Assembly: GCA_009840625.1 (NCBI GenBank)
Contig: VXNJ01000004.1
Span: 1-36,622 of the forward strand
Origin: Chloroflexota bacterium
Lineage (GTDB): Bacteria; Chloroflexota; UBA11872; VXNJ01
Direction of reading: 5' to 3'
DNA length: 36,622 nt
The position numbers were made by a program, and so were the translations under genes. Shown in pieces: positions 25,390 through 33,776 of the stretch. Numbering within the stretch: position 1 is the first letter of the stretch; every line of letters begins with the position of its first letter. The notes below the pieces were generated by a model. The model was not told where the DNA came from and ran no database searches. It was given only the letters and a program-made list of their open reading frames with translations.

Positions 25390-25461
25390 ACCCAACCCCG
25401 GTAGCGGGGGATTTGGAACCCGACCCGACCGGTCGAGTCCTTCCGATTGAACTGGTTGGGT
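25390..25461 (-). promoter_or_regulatory. Candidate structured RNA leader upstream of infA
   Basis: On the minus strand an 8-bp closing stem can form between ACCCAACC (25454-25461) and GGTTGGGT (25390-25397). Inside it, 25422-25439 is a near-perfect dyad (GACTCGACC with GGTCGGGTC, one G-T pair), and 25396-25409 is a CCCCG/CGGGG hairpin with a four-base loop. The last hairpin shares two bases with the closing stem, so the two may compete. No T-tract follows, so it is not a simple terminator. No known riboswitch or ribosomal-leader class is recognised. Confidence 0.4.
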
Positions 25462-25484
25462 CCTGCGCCTTGCCGAGCGAACGA

Positions 25485-25490
25485 ATTATA
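25485..25490 (-). promoter_or_regulatory. Candidate internal promoter -10 element for infA to rpsI
   Basis: A perfect TATAAT on the minus strand lies about 20 bases after the adk stop, in the only large gap of the cluster. No good -35 hexamer is visible; it would fall in the adk 3' end. If used, the transcript would begin just before the inverted repeats and run into infA-rpmJ-rpsM. Confidence 0.4.
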
Positions 25491-25510
25491 GACGGTGTAA
25501 GGAGAAATCA

Positions 25511-26158
25511 TCACCGGCAGCGTACCGAACTGCCCACTCCGCCGGCCGGCGCAGCAAGGGGGTCGCAGCCTTGGCTGCGCGCCGCAATCAACGCGTCAAT
25601 GTCGGCGCCGATCGCATCAACCGGACGGTCTCCATCGACGTCAAATATGAGCCCTTGTTCCAGGTAGTGGTCAAAGACCGGCCTTGTCGCCGCGTCGTAG
25701 ACGGCGATCCGGTGATCGATGATCTCCGGTCGGTCGTCGGATCGCCCGCGATGGAGTGAGCGGTTGACCTTGACCGCGTTGTCGACCTTCAGGTGAACCA
25801 CGGCGGCGATGCGACCGCCGACCGAAGACAGCCAATCGTCGAACAACTTAGCCTGCACCGACGTGCGCGGGAATCCGTCGATGACCACCCCGGGACCGAT
25901 TGCGCAAAGCCGCTCCACCTCGGCCGTGATCAACTGGGTGGTCAATTCGTCAGGGACTAGGTCGCCGGCCGATAGCTTTTCCTTTATCAGGCGGGCAAGC
26001 CGGTCCGAGCGCGATTCGAGCGCCCGGAACAGATCGCCGGACGATAGGTGGACCAGACCCATTCGCGACTGCAAGAGTTCGGCCTGGGTGCCCTTGCCGG
26101 CGCCCGGCCCGCCGAGCAGGACAAGCAGGAGTTTCCGGTCGATCGCTGGGTCGCTCAC
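25511..26158 (-). CDS. adk: Adenylate kinase (short-LID type)
   Basis: 215-residue cytoplasmic kinase that balances ATP, ADP and AMP. It shows P-loop GGPGAGKGT (16-24), the NMP-binding region SSGDLFRA, and DGFPRT (94-99). Where long bacterial enzymes carry a LID domain of about 30-40 residues, only a short RGRSDDRPE loop precedes the DHRIAVYDAATRP helix, so this is the short form. GTG start at 26156-26158, overlapping the secY stop as GTGA. The usual neighbour map is absent downstream. Confidence 0.93.
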   Translation of the reverse strand: MSDPAIDRKLLLVLLGGPGAGKGTQAELLQSRMGLVHLSSGDLFRALESRSDRLARLIKEKLSAGDLVPDELTTQLITAEVERLCAIGPGVVIDGFPRTSVQAKLFDDWLSSVGGRIAAVVHLKVDNAVKVNRSLHRGRSDDRPEIIDHRIAVYDAATRPVFDHYLEQGLIFDVDGDRPVDAIGADIDALIAARSQGCDPLAAPAGGVGSSVRCR

Positions 26159-27432
26159 AGGAAAGCTTCGTATTCCCGCATCATCAACTGCGATTCCAGC
26201 TGACGCATCGTGTCCAGGACGACTCCGACCGTAATCAGGAGGCCGGTGGAGCTGAGCGCGACCGTCGTTACCCCGGTCCCAAGGCCCACGAAAAACGGGA
26301 CTATCGCTATCAGCCCCAGGAACAGTCCCCCGGCCAGGGTGATTCGATTCAGAACCCGGTTAAGGAATGCGGCGGTCGGTCGGCCGGGCCGGATTCCGGG
26401 GATGAATCCGCCATTCTTTTGCAGGTTTTCGGGCAGGTTCTGCTGATTGAAGATAACGATCGTATAGAAGAACGTAAATGCCACTACCAGCAGAAACGTC
26501 ATGAACCAATAGGGAAACGCCTCGGGTCCGAACCAGCCGGCCAGAACACCGGATAGTTCGGCCAGCCACAGGGCGTCGGAAGTGGCGGCATACTGGGCGA
26601 TGGTGGCCGGCATCAGCATGATCGAAAACGCAAATATCAGAGGGATCATGCCGGCCGAATTGATCTTCATCGGGATGTGCGTGGATCGTCCTCCGTACAT
26701 CCGGTTTCCGCGGACCCGCTTGGCGTAACTGACCGGAATCCGGCGCTGGCCCTCGTGGACGAAGACGATCGCGGACACCATCAGCACGCCTATCACCGTA
26801 AAGGCAGCCAGACCGGTAAACGCTTCGCCGCCAAGCAGCGATTGGCCCAGCGCCGGTGGAACGCCCGCCACGATGCCGCCGAGGATGATGATCGAGACAC
26901 CATTCCCGATTCCGCGCTCGGTGATCAATTCGCCGAGCCAGTAGAGAAACATCGTTCCGCCGGCCAGGATCGTCAGCATGCCCAGGATCGTCAACGGCGG
27001 CAGATCACCGATCGGGGACGGGGAGGCCGCGCGCAGGATCTGTATCTGGGCATAGCCCTGCATCATCGCCAGCGGCACGGTGAACAGCCTGGTGTAGAAG
27101 GCCAGTTTGCGACGGCCGGCGTCGCCGCCCTCGCGCGAGAGTTCGCGCAACTGCGGCACGATCGGCACCAGGATGTTGAAGATGATCGAAGCGGTGATGT
27201 ACGGGTAAACGCCCAGTGCGACCACCGAAAAGTTCTCGAGAGCACCGCCGGACAGAAGGTTGAGAAAGCCCAGCAGCTGGTCGCCTTCGAATCGTTGCTG
27301 AAGCAACTCCAGATCGACGTTTGGCAGCGGGATGTGGGCCACGATCCGGAAGATTATGAGCATGCCCAGCGTAAAGAGGATCTTGTTGCGCAGATCCGGC
27401 AACCTGAGCGCTGAAATCGTTGCCTGAATCAT
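26155..27432 (-). CDS. secY: Preprotein translocase subunit SecY
   Basis: 425-residue channel of the Sec machinery with ten expected membrane segments. Diagnostic features include RIVAHIPLPNVD after helix 1, the plug-region LNLLSGGALENFSVVALGVYPYI, GNGVSIII, the cytoplasmic loop RRIPVSYAKR, PIKIN-like PMKINSAGMIP, and NLQKNGGFIPGIRPG. ATG start. It sits 66 bp after rplO and overlaps adk by four bases. Confidence 0.97.
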   Translation of the reverse strand: MIQATISALRLPDLRNKILFTLGMLIIFRIVAHIPLPNVDLELLQQRFEGDQLLGFLNLLSGGALENFSVVALGVYPYITASIIFNILVPIVPQLRELSREGGDAGRRKLAFYTRLFTVPLAMMQGYAQIQILRAASPSPIGDLPPLTILGMLTILAGGTMFLYWLGELITERGIGNGVSIIILGGIVAGVPPALGQSLLGGEAFTGLAAFTVIGVLMVSAIVFVHEGQRRIPVSYAKRVRGNRMYGGRSTHIPMKINSAGMIPLIFAFSIMLMPATIAQYAATSDALWLAELSGVLAGWFGPEAFPYWFMTFLLVVAFTFFYTIVIFNQQNLPENLQKNGGFIPGIRPGRPTAAFLNRVLNRITLAGGLFLGLIAIVPFFVGLGTGVTTVALSSTGLLITVGVVLDTMRQLESQLMMREYEAFL

Positions 27433-27498
27433 GAGTCAATCATCGAGTCGGGTGGCCCGGATGTACAGCGTGCACTCCCGCGGCGCAATCCAGGGCGG

Positions 27499-27945
27499 TT
27501 ACTCGATCACTCTCGCTGAACCACCGGCGGCCTCGATCTTGGCGATGGCGGCAGCCGAAAAGCGGGTGGCCGATACGGTGAGTTTGCGTTCCAGCGATCC
27601 GCTGCCCAGGATCTTGATTGGGCCGCGCTTGGCGATGCCGGCCGCGATCAATTCGTTGGGTCCAACTTCAGCGCCGTCTTCAAACGCATTCAGCGCGGAA
27701 ACGTTCACCGGTTCGAATTCGGTGCGATAGCGCGCGTTAGAAAAGCCGGGCAACTTCGGGAACCGGCGGAGGATGGGAGTCTGTCCGCCTTCGGCGTACC
27801 AGCGCCGATTGGCGCCGGACCTTGACTTGGCGCCCTTTTGACCCCGTCCGGCCGTCCGTCCGCGACCGGAACCGATTCCGCGTCCGATTCGCTGGCGGGC
27901 GCGCTTTTTCGACCCGCTGACGGCCAATCCGATGTCATTTGCCAT
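27499..27945 (-). CDS. rplO: Ribosomal protein L15
   Basis: 148 residues. The glycine- and arginine-rich N-terminal arm ([20 protein letters not shown]) and the RRFPKLPGF stretch identify it. The first ten residues differ from the usual MKLHEL start but lead into the motif at the right distance. The ATG overlaps the end of rpmD by 11 bases. Confidence 0.95.
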   Translation of the reverse strand: MANDIGLAVSGSKKRARQRIGRGIGSGRGRTAGRGQKGAKSRSGANRRWYAEGGQTPILRRFPKLPGFSNARYRTEFEPVNVSALNAFEDGAEVGPNELIAAGIAKRGPIKILGSGSLERKLTVSATRFSAAAIAKIEAAGGSARVIE

Positions 27946-28138
27946 CGTCGGAGCCCTTTTCGACAGTGGAGACGTCGACGAGGTGGCTTACGCTGTGCGC
28001 CATGCCCCGGATCGCGGGGTTGTCGGGATGGTGGACGACCTGCCCGATTCGGCGCAGGCCGAGCGCGACAACCGTGTCCTTGTGCTGCTGCAGCGCCCCG
28101 ATCGGGCTGCGCCGCAGCGTGATTTCAAGAAGCGCCAT
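27935..28138 (-). CDS. rpmD: Ribosomal protein L30
   Basis: 67 residues. [11 protein letters not shown], the [22 protein letters not shown] core and VSHLVDV match L30. The ATG at 28136-28138 lies inside the rpsE 3' end (14-base overlap), and its own end overlaps rplO. Confidence 0.95.
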   Translation of the reverse strand: MALLEITLRRSPIGALQQHKDTVVALGLRRIGQVVHHPDNPAIRGMAHSVSHLVDVSTVEKGSDDGK

Positions 28139-28646
28139 TTGAACTGGCGCGCTGCCGACGACTTGGCCGCCGCAGCTTTGCGTTGGCCGGAACGCTCAGA
28201 TCGTTGAGCGCTGCCATCGTCGCTTTGGCAAGGTTCATCGAATTCGACGATCCGAACGCTTTGGTCAATACGTTGGAGATTCCGGCCGCTTCCACGACCG
28301 CGCGGACCGCTCCGCCTGCGATTACTCCGGTACCGGGACTGGAGGGGCGCAGGACCACTTTCGAGGCTCCATAGCGGCCCTCGACATAGTGCGGAATGGT
28401 GCCGTCATCGCAGACCGGAACCGAGACCATGGCGGCACGCGCTTTCTCGTGCGCCTTGCGGATCGCCGAGGCGACCTCGCGGGCTTTGCCCAGTCCGAGT
28501 CCGACCCTGGTTTGCCCGTCGCCGACAACTACCACGGCGTTGAATCCAAACGTGCGCCCGCCCTTAACGACCTTGGCCACGCGCTTGATGCGGACAACGC
28601 GCTCTTCGATGCGCTGACCGCCGTCGACGTTGCTGCGTGCACTCAA
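28125..28646 (-). CDS. rpsE: Ribosomal protein S5
   Basis: 173-residue decoding-region protein. It has [40 protein letters not shown] and the [19 protein letters not shown] block. It appears to begin with TTG (28644-28646), preceded by AAAGAG; no in-frame ATG occurs before the conserved domain. It starts 15 bp after the rplR stop. Confidence 0.95.
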   Translation of the reverse strand: MSARSNVDGGQRIEERVVRIKRVAKVVKGGRTFGFNAVVVVGDGQTRVGLGLGKAREVASAIRKAHEKARAAMVSVPVCDDGTIPHYVEGRYGASKVVLRPSSPGTGVIAGGAVRAVVEAAGISNVLTKAFGSSNSMNLAKATMAALNDLSVPANAKLRRPSRRQRASSNGAS

Positions 28647-28661
28647 TTCAGATTGCTCTTT

Positions 28662-29021
28662 CTAAATCCGTAGACCCGCCGCGCGTGCGCCATTGGTGAG
28701 CGCCGCAACGCGGCCGTGAAAGCGATGTCCGCCGCGATCGAGCACCGCCGATTCGAGGTTGGCTCCGGCAGCCCGTTTGGCCAGCAGTTCGCCAACCTTG
28801 CGGGCGGCCTCGGTCTTGCTGCCGGATTCGCCCAGATCTTTGTCGAGGCTCGATGCCGACGCCAGCGTTACGCCGGCGTCGTCGTCAATCAATTGTCCGT
28901 AGATGTGGCGGTTGCTGCGAAACACCGCCAGCCGCGGACGCGCTGCCGAACCGCGCACTTTTTTGCGGATGATCCGATGGCGGCGGCGGCGGTCGGCACT
29001 ACGTGATCGCTTTTTCATCAA
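28662..29021 (-). CDS. rplR: Ribosomal protein L18
   Basis: 119-residue 5S rRNA-binding protein. It has a basic N-terminus (RRRRHRIIRKKVRGSAARPRL), then VFRSNRHIYGQLIDD and the ending DRGGHRFHGRVAALTNGARAAGL. The ATG overlaps the rplF stop as ATGA. Confidence 0.96.
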   Translation of the reverse strand: MMKKRSRSADRRRRHRIIRKKVRGSAARPRLAVFRSNRHIYGQLIDDDAGVTLASASSLDKDLGESGSKTEAARKVGELLAKRAAGANLESAVLDRGGHRFHGRVAALTNGARAAGLRI

Positions 29022-29566
29022 CCCGCCCCGATCGCTGCCTTGCCCGGCTTGAGGCGAACCACTTCGCCTGCATAGCGGATTCCCTTGCCTTTGTATGCGT
29101 CGGGCTTGCGCAGCGCTCGCAGATTCGCGGCGGTCCGCCCGACCAGCTCTTTGTCGATGCCGCGCACTGTCACCCGGTTGGCGCCTTCCAACTGAAGTTC
29201 TATTCCATCCGGGGCCGTGAAGATTACCGGGTGCGACATGCCGATCTGCATTTCGATGCCGTCGGCGTGGTCCTGGGCCCGGTAACCGGTCCCGACGATG
29301 TCGAGCGTGCGTGAGTATCCCTGGGTGACCCCGACCACGTTGTTGGCAATAAGCGAACGCGAGAGTCCGTGCAGCGATCGTTGCCGCGACGAGTTGTTGC
29401 GGCGCGTGACTTTGACCTGGCCATCCTCGATTGCGGCATTGATACCGGACTGGAGCTGTAGTTCGAGCTTGCCCAACGGACCCTGGACCACGACCCGCCC
29501 CGAACTCGAGCAGTCGACCTCGACCCCGTCCGGGATCGGAATCGGCAGCATGCCTACGCGCGACAC
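29018..29566 (-). CDS. rplF: Ribosomal protein L6
   Basis: 182 residues. SRVGMLPIPIPDGVEV and the C-terminal block DAYKGKGIRYAGEVVRLKPGK are diagnostic, and the two L6 repeats are visible. The GTG start at 29564-29566 gives the standard N-terminus, seven bases after the rpsH stop. Confidence 0.96.
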   Translation of the reverse strand: MSRVGMLPIPIPDGVEVDCSSSGRVVVQGPLGKLELQLQSGINAAIEDGQVKVTRRNNSSRQRSLHGLSRSLIANNVVGVTQGYSRTLDIVGTGYRAQDHADGIEMQIGMSHPVIFTAPDGIELQLEGANRVTVRGIDKELVGRTAANLRALRKPDAYKGKGIRYAGEVVRLKPGKAAIGAG

Positions 29567-29573
29567 TGTCCGG

Positions 29574-29999
29574 CTACCAGACCGAGCAGATGTGCTCGCC
29601 GCCGAGTTTGCGGCGATAGGCCTGTCGGCCGGTCATGATGCCCTGCGAGGTGGAGATGATCGCGATTCCGGTCCCGCCGCGAATCAGCGGGATTTCGCGG
29701 GCGCGCGTGTATTGGCGCCGTCCCGGCTTGGAAACGCGCTTGGCTGCCTTGATGACCGGCTGGCGGTCGGTGTCGTACTTGAGCAGGATTCGTAGTTGCG
29801 CCTGCGGGCCTTCGACCTCGAGCTGTTCGAATCCGGCGATGTACCCCTCGCGTTCCAGGATTCCGAGTATGCTGGCCTTCTGTCGGGACGCCGGAACGTC
29901 GGTGTGAGGGAGTCCGGCCTGGCCCGCATTGCGAATGCGTGCCAGCAGGTCGCCGATCGGGTCCGAGTGCGAATAGCGGAGTACGGAGGGGCGTGCCAC
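29574..29999 (-). CDS. rpsH: Ribosomal protein S8
   Basis: 141 residues from GTG at 29997-29999. The frame remains open far upstream through rpsN, but the family sequence (SDPIGDLLARIRNAGQAG, VPASRQKASILGILEREGYI) begins just after this codon, which lies five bases beyond the rpsN stop. The C-terminal IISTSQGIMTGRQAYRRKLGGEHICSVW is diagnostic. Confidence 0.94.
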   Translation of the reverse strand: MARPSVLRYSHSDPIGDLLARIRNAGQAGLPHTDVPASRQKASILGILEREGYIAGFEQLEVEGPQAQLRILLKYDTDRQPVIKAAKRVSKPGRRQYTRAREIPLIRGGTGIAIISTSQGIMTGRQAYRRKLGGEHICSVW

Positions 30000-30004
30000 G
30001 TCGG

Positions 30005-30190
30005 TTACCAACTCGACTTGATGATGCCGGGAATCTCGCCGCGAAGGGCCCGTTCGCGGAAGCAGATTCGGCACAGGCCGAACTTGCGAATGTAGCCGCG
30101 CGGTCGCCCGCACAGTCCGCAGCGGTGATGGAAGCGCACCTTGAATTTGGGCGGACGCTTCCACTTTTCAATCAGCGCTTTCTTGGCCAT
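30005..30190 (-). CDS. rpsN: Ribosomal protein S14 (zinc-binding, short type)
   Basis: 61 residues. Two CxxC pairs (Cys24/Cys27 and Cys40/Cys43) give the zinc site of the short form. [12 protein letters not shown] and the tail [11 protein letters not shown] match. The ATG shares one base with the rplE stop. Confidence 0.97.
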   Translation of the reverse strand: MAKKALIEKWKRPPKFKVRFHHRCGLCGRPRGYIRKFGLCRICFRERALRGEIPGIIKSSW

Positions 30191-30747
30191 CAGTTCATGC
30201 TCCCCTCGGCCTGGAACGGGCAGCCCAGCGCTTCCAGTAGGGCCAGACCGTGGGCGTCGTTGATTGCTGTAGTCACAAAAGTCACCTGGAAACCCCGCAC
30301 GCGGTCGATCTTGGTGTAGTCGATCTCAGGAAAGATCAGTTGTTCGTCAAACCCGGTGGAGTAGTTTCCGCGGCCGTCGAATGACCGCCGGGAAAGTCCG
30401 CGGAAGTCGCGCACCCGCGGGATTCCAATCGAAAACAGCCGATCGACAAAGTGGTACATGCGATCGCCGCGCAGCGTAACCATCACCCCGACGCGCATCC
30501 CCTTGCGCAGCGAAAAATTCGAAATTGACCGTGTCGCCCGGGTGATTACCGGTTTCTGGCCAGTGATGATTCCCAGGTCGCGGGCCGCGTTCTCGGGCGC
30601 ATTCTGGTCGGAAATCGCCTCGCCGACGCCGCTGTTGACCACGACCTTGACCAACTGCGGCACTTCCATGACGTTGGCGATGCCCAGCTCGCGCGCCAGC
30701 TGAGGCCGGAATTCGTCCACGTATCGCCTGCGCAGTCGGGAAATCAC
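30190..30747 (-). CDS. rplE: Ribosomal protein L5
   Basis: 185-residue 5S rRNA-binding protein. It has [53 protein letters not shown] and the ending [13 protein letters not shown] start at 30745-30747, overlapping the rplX stop as GTGA. Confidence 0.97.
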   Translation of the reverse strand: MISRLRRRYVDEFRPQLARELGIANVMEVPQLVKVVVNSGVGEAISDQNAPENAARDLGIITGQKPVITRATRSISNFSLRKGMRVGVMVTLRGDRMYHFVDRLFSIGIPRVRDFRGLSRRSFDGRGNYSTGFDEQLIFPEIDYTKIDRVRGFQVTFVTTAINDAHGLALLEALGCPFQAEGSMN

Positions 30748-31070
30748 TGGTTGTCTACTACCTCGCCCGACGATTTGGCGTAGCGGACCCGCCGTCCGTC
30801 CGCCAGCGTCTGCTTGCCGACGCGGGTCGGTTGCTGCGTGGCCGGATCGATCAATTTCACGTTGGAAACGTGCATCGGGGCCGCGAAATCGATGATTCCG
30901 GTTGGTCGACCGGGACCGGAAAAACGGGCGTGCCGCTTCCGCAGGTTCACGCCCTCGACGACGACCTGCCGGGTCTTTTTCAGAACCTGGGTCACCGAAC
31001 CGCGTTTGCCGCGCTCGGGTCCGGAAATCACGACGACCTCGTCGCCCTGCTTGATTCGAATCGACGCCAT
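30744..31070 (-). CDS. rplX: Ribosomal protein L24
   Basis: 108 residues. The KOW motif QGDEVVVISGPERGKRGSV, then VVEGVNLRKRHAR, GIIDFAAPMHVSNVKLIDP and a short C-terminal tail identify it. The ATG lies five bases after the rplN stop. Confidence 0.96.
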   Translation of the reverse strand: MASIRIKQGDEVVVISGPERGKRGSVTQVLKKTRQVVVEGVNLRKRHARFSGPGRPTGIIDFAAPMHVSNVKLIDPATQQPTRVGKQTLADGRRVRYAKSSGEVVDNQ

Positions 31071-31075
31071 GGGAA

Positions 31076-31444
31076 TCAGAGGACCTCGGGCGCCAGTGAA
31101 ATCACCCGTGCGAAGCGCGCATCACGCAGTTCGCGGGCAACCGGTCCAAATATTCTGGTTCCAATCGGCGCTTGCTGACCGTCAACCAGCACCGCGGCGT
31201 TGTCGTCGAAGCGGATCCGCGACCCGTCGCGGCGCTTGTATTCCTTGGCCACCCTCACGATCACTGCGTGGGCGACCCGGCCTTTAGGAATCGGGCTGTT
31301 GGGCACGGCGGATTTGACCGAACCGACAACCACGTCGCCGACCGATGCGTAGCGCCGACCGGTGCCGCCGAGAACCCTGATCACCAGGAGTTCGCGGGCG
31401 CCGGTGTTGTCAGCGATCTTGACTCGAGACTGTTGCTGAATCAC
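31076..31444 (-). CDS. rplN: Ribosomal protein L14
   Basis: 122 residues with [44 protein letters not shown] and the ending [15 protein letters not shown] start directly abutting the rpsQ stop (TGAGTG). Confidence 0.97.
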   Translation of the reverse strand: MIQQQSRVKIADNTGARELLVIRVLGGTGRRYASVGDVVVGSVKSAVPNSPIPKGRVAHAVIVRVAKEYKRRDGSRIRFDDNAAVLVDGQQAPIGTRIFGPVARELRDARFARVISLAPEVL

Positions 31445-31726
31445 TCAGGCTTCCAAGTCTTCGATGTCGGCGGCGACGGCCGGGGCGGTGTCGACCACCT
31501 GGCGCAGCCGCCATCGCTTGCGCGCCGAGAGGGGACGACACTCCTCGATGACGACCAAGTCGCCATTCTTGGAAGCGTTGTCGGCGTCATGGATCATGTA
31601 GCGCTTGCGCCGTCGGACTTGCTTGCCGTAAAGCGGGTGGCGCACGACGCGGGTGTGTTCAACTACCCGCGACTTGTCCATCCGGTCGGAGACCACGATG
31701 CAGCGCAACCTTCGCTTGCCAGCCAT
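31445..31726 (-). CDS. rpsQ: Ribosomal protein S17
   Basis: 93 residues. It has CIVVSDRMDKSRVVEHTR, HPLYGKQVRRRKRYMIHDADN, GDLVVIEECRPLSARKRWRL and an acidic C-terminal tail slightly longer than usual. ATG two bases after rpmC. Confidence 0.97.
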   Translation of the reverse strand: MAGKRRLRCIVVSDRMDKSRVVEHTRVVRHPLYGKQVRRRKRYMIHDADNASKNGDLVVIEECRPLSARKRWRLRQVVDTAPAVAADIEDLEA

Positions 31727-31728
31727 GG

Positions 31729-31938
31729 TCAGACGCCTTCCTGGCCCGTCACGGGAGCGCTCAGCTTCGCCGAAAGTACGGTCAGCATGCGGGCAATATC
31801 CTTGCGCGCTTTGTGGATCTGTGAGTTGTCGTCGAGTTGGTGCGTAGCGGCGCTGACGCGCAACTGGAACAGGTCGTTGCGGCGGTCGGCGATCGCAGTC
31901 TCCAGCTCAAGCGGACTCATCGCCCGGAGCTGCTCCAT
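31729..31938 (-). CDS. rpmC: Ribosomal protein L29
   Basis: 69 residues. The ATG at 31936-31938, one base after the rplP stop, gives MEQLRAMSPLELE, the usual L29 start. A TTG three codons upstream would overlap rplP by eight bases and is less likely. The FQLRVSAATHQLDD and KDIARMLTVL helices are typical. Confidence 0.94.
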   Translation of the reverse strand: MEQLRAMSPLELETAIADRRNDLFQLRVSAATHQLDDNSQIHKARKDIARMLTVLSAKLSAPVTGQEGV

Positions 31939-31939
31939 G

Positions 31940-32365
31940 TCAGCCAACTACAAACTCCTCGGTGCGACTCAGAATGCGGGAGGCCACCGGCAGCTTGTTG
32001 GCCGCCAGCTGGAGCGCCCGCACGGCAACGTCCGATTCGACTCCGGAAATCTCAAATAGAACCCGTCCGGGCTTGATCGGCGCCACCCAGCGATCGGTAG
32101 CGCCCTTGCCGCCGCCCATGCGCGTCTCGATCGGTTTCGAGGAGACCGGCTTGTCGGGAAAAACGCAAATCCAAACCCGGCCCTGGCGGCGCATTTGCCC
32201 GGTCAGGACGCGCCGCGCGGCTTCGATCTGACGCGAGTCCATGAACCCGCGCTCGGTCGCCTGCAGACCCCAATCGCCGTGCCGAACCGAGTTTCCGCGG
32301 GTCGCCCGGCCACGGTTCTTCCCGCGCATTCTCTTCTGGTGCTTCAAGCGCTTCGGCATGAGCAT
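31940..32365 (-). CDS. rplP: Ribosomal protein L16
   Basis: 141 residues, with MPKRLKHQKRMRGKNRG, FGDWGLQA-like HGDWGLQATERGFM and the KPIETRMGGGKGATDRWVAPIKPGRVLFE core. Two nearby ATGs (32363-32365 and two codons on) are possible starts; the second gives the commoner N-terminus. It begins two bases after the rpsC stop. Confidence 0.96.
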   Translation of the reverse strand: MLMPKRLKHQKRMRGKNRGRATRGNSVRHGDWGLQATERGFMDSRQIEAARRVLTGQMRRQGRVWICVFPDKPVSSKPIETRMGGGKGATDRWVAPIKPGRVLFEISGVESDVAVRALQLAANKLPVASRILSRTEEFVVG

Positions 32366-32367
32366 GG

Positions 32368-33102
32368 TCAGCGCTCCAGGCCGGCCGGCAGGACATCGCC
32401 GATCCCCGACCGGTTCTGATCGGAGGCCCGGCGGGCGCGATCGCCACGATGCACCCAGGCCTTGACCCCGATCGTTCCGTAGGTGGTGCGCGCCACAGCC
32501 TGCCCGTAATCGATGTCGGCGGTCAGCGTCTGCAGCGGCACACGGCCCTCTATTTCATATTCAGTGCGCGCCATGTCGCGCCCGCCCAGGCGCCCGGCAA
32601 CCTGAATCTTGGCTCCTTCGGCCCAGGCCCGCAGGCACCGCTCGGCGGCCGATTTCATCGCCCGCCGGAAGGAAACGCGCCGTTCGATCTGATCGGCCAC
32701 CGATCTGGCCACCAAGTAAGCGTCAAGGTCGGGCGAAGTGATTTCGGTCACATCGACGTCGATGCGCTTGCCGATTTCCTTGGACAGCGCTTTCTGCAGG
32801 GCTTCGCGGTTGGAACCGCCTCGGCCGATTACGACGCCGGGGCGCGAGGTGTGGATGTTGATCCGGACCATGTCCTGCACACGCCGGATGAGGATGCGTG
32901 ACACCCCGGCGCTGTAGGAACGGCGTCGCCCGCCCCGGTCTTCGTGCTGTCCGGGCGGGTTCTTCAGCCACGTGCGGACGAAGTCGCGGATGCGCGCGTC
33001 TTCGATGACCAGATCGGCAAATCGCCGGTCGGCGTACCACTGGCTGTCCCAGCCGCGGTAGTTGCCGAGCCGAAATCCAACCGGGTGAACTTTACGACCC
33101 AT
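32368..33102 (-). CDS. rpsC: Ribosomal protein S3
   Basis: 244 residues. MGRKVHPVGFRLG, the type II KH motif VVIGRGG (90-96) and the C-terminal RLGGRDMARTEYEIEGRVPL identify it. A basic, glycine-containing stretch at about 48-63 precedes AGVSRILIRR, where many S3 proteins are shorter. The ATG abuts the rplV stop with no gap. Confidence 0.97.
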   Translation of the reverse strand: MGRKVHPVGFRLGNYRGWDSQWYADRRFADLVIEDARIRDFVRTWLKNPPGQHEDRGGRRRSYSAGVSRILIRRVQDMVRINIHTSRPGVVIGRGGSNREALQKALSKEIGKRIDVDVTEITSPDLDAYLVARSVADQIERRVSFRRAMKSAAERCLRAWAEGAKIQVAGRLGGRDMARTEYEIEGRVPLQTLTADIDYGQAVARTTYGTIGVKAWVHRGDRARRASDQNRSGIGDVLPAGLER

Positions 33103-33441
33103 CTACGCCTCGATCTCGTCTACGACCACGGTGATGTGGCACATGCGGCGCCGGTAAAACCCGGCCCTGCCGCGCGATTTGGCCCGCATTCGCCGAAGGC
33201 GCGGCCCGTCATCTACGAATGCCCTGGCCACGTAAAGCGACTCGGGATTCAGTCCGTAGTTGTTTTCGGCGTTGGCGACGGCCGACTTGATCGTCTTGGC
33301 GATCATCGCCGCCGACCGGTTCGGAAGGTAGGCCAACAACGAAAACGCTTCGCCAATCCCCAGACCCTTGAGCTGGTCGGTGACCAGTCGGGCCTTGCGT
33401 GGGGCGATGCGCAGGTATCGCGAGGTGGCTGCGACTTCCAT
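33103..33441 (-). CDS. rplV: Ribosomal protein L22
   Basis: 112 residues. RYLRIAPRKARLVTDQLKG, the central ANAENNYGL and the beta-hairpin with RMRAKSRGRAGFYRRRMCHITVVVDE, which lines the exit tunnel, are diagnostic. ATG start, 25 bp after rpsS. Confidence 0.97.
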   Translation of the reverse strand: MEVAATSRYLRIAPRKARLVTDQLKGLGIGEAFSLLAYLPNRSAAMIAKTIKSAVANAENNYGLNPESLYVARAFVDDGPRLRRMRAKSRGRAGFYRRRMCHITVVVDEIEA

Positions 33442-33466
33442 TCGCGTCCGCTATCTCCTGATCCGC

Positions 33467-33745
33467 TCAGCGGCCGGTGCGGGCCCGGGATCCCGAGTGC
33501 CCGCGGAATACGCGGGTGGGCGCAAACTCGCCGAGCTTGTGGCCCACCATGTTTTCAGTTATGTAAATAGGGACGTGGCGGCGGCCGTCGTGGACGGCGA
33601 TCGTGTGCCCGACCATCTCCGGGAAGATCATCGAGCGCCGGCTCCAGGTGCGCAAGACCTGCTTGACGCCCCGGCGATCGAGGGCTTTTACGCGACGCAG
33701 CAATTTGCGGTCCGCGTACGGTCCCTTTTTCAGCGATCTAGGCAT
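33467..33745 (-). CDS. rpsS: Ribosomal protein S19
   Basis: 92 residues. [64 protein letters not shown] is the family core. ATG start, 31 bp after rplB. Confidence 0.97.
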   Translation of the reverse strand: MPRSLKKGPYADRKLLRRVKALDRRGVKQVLRTWSRRSMIFPEMVGHTIAVHDGRRHVPIYITENMVGHKLGEFAPTRVFRGHSGSRARTGR

Positions 33746-33776
33746 TTTTGTCCGGGGTTTCTTCTTAAGAGTTCAG

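Noticed and set aside
25380-25430. tRNA-like GGTTCCAAATCC followed by a GCCA-like end in the adk-infA gap
   Set aside because: No acceptor, D or anticodon arm of correct size can be formed around it.
30000-30164. N-terminal extension of S8
   Set aside because: This part is the rpsN gene read in another frame; the S8 family starts just after GTG 29997-29999.
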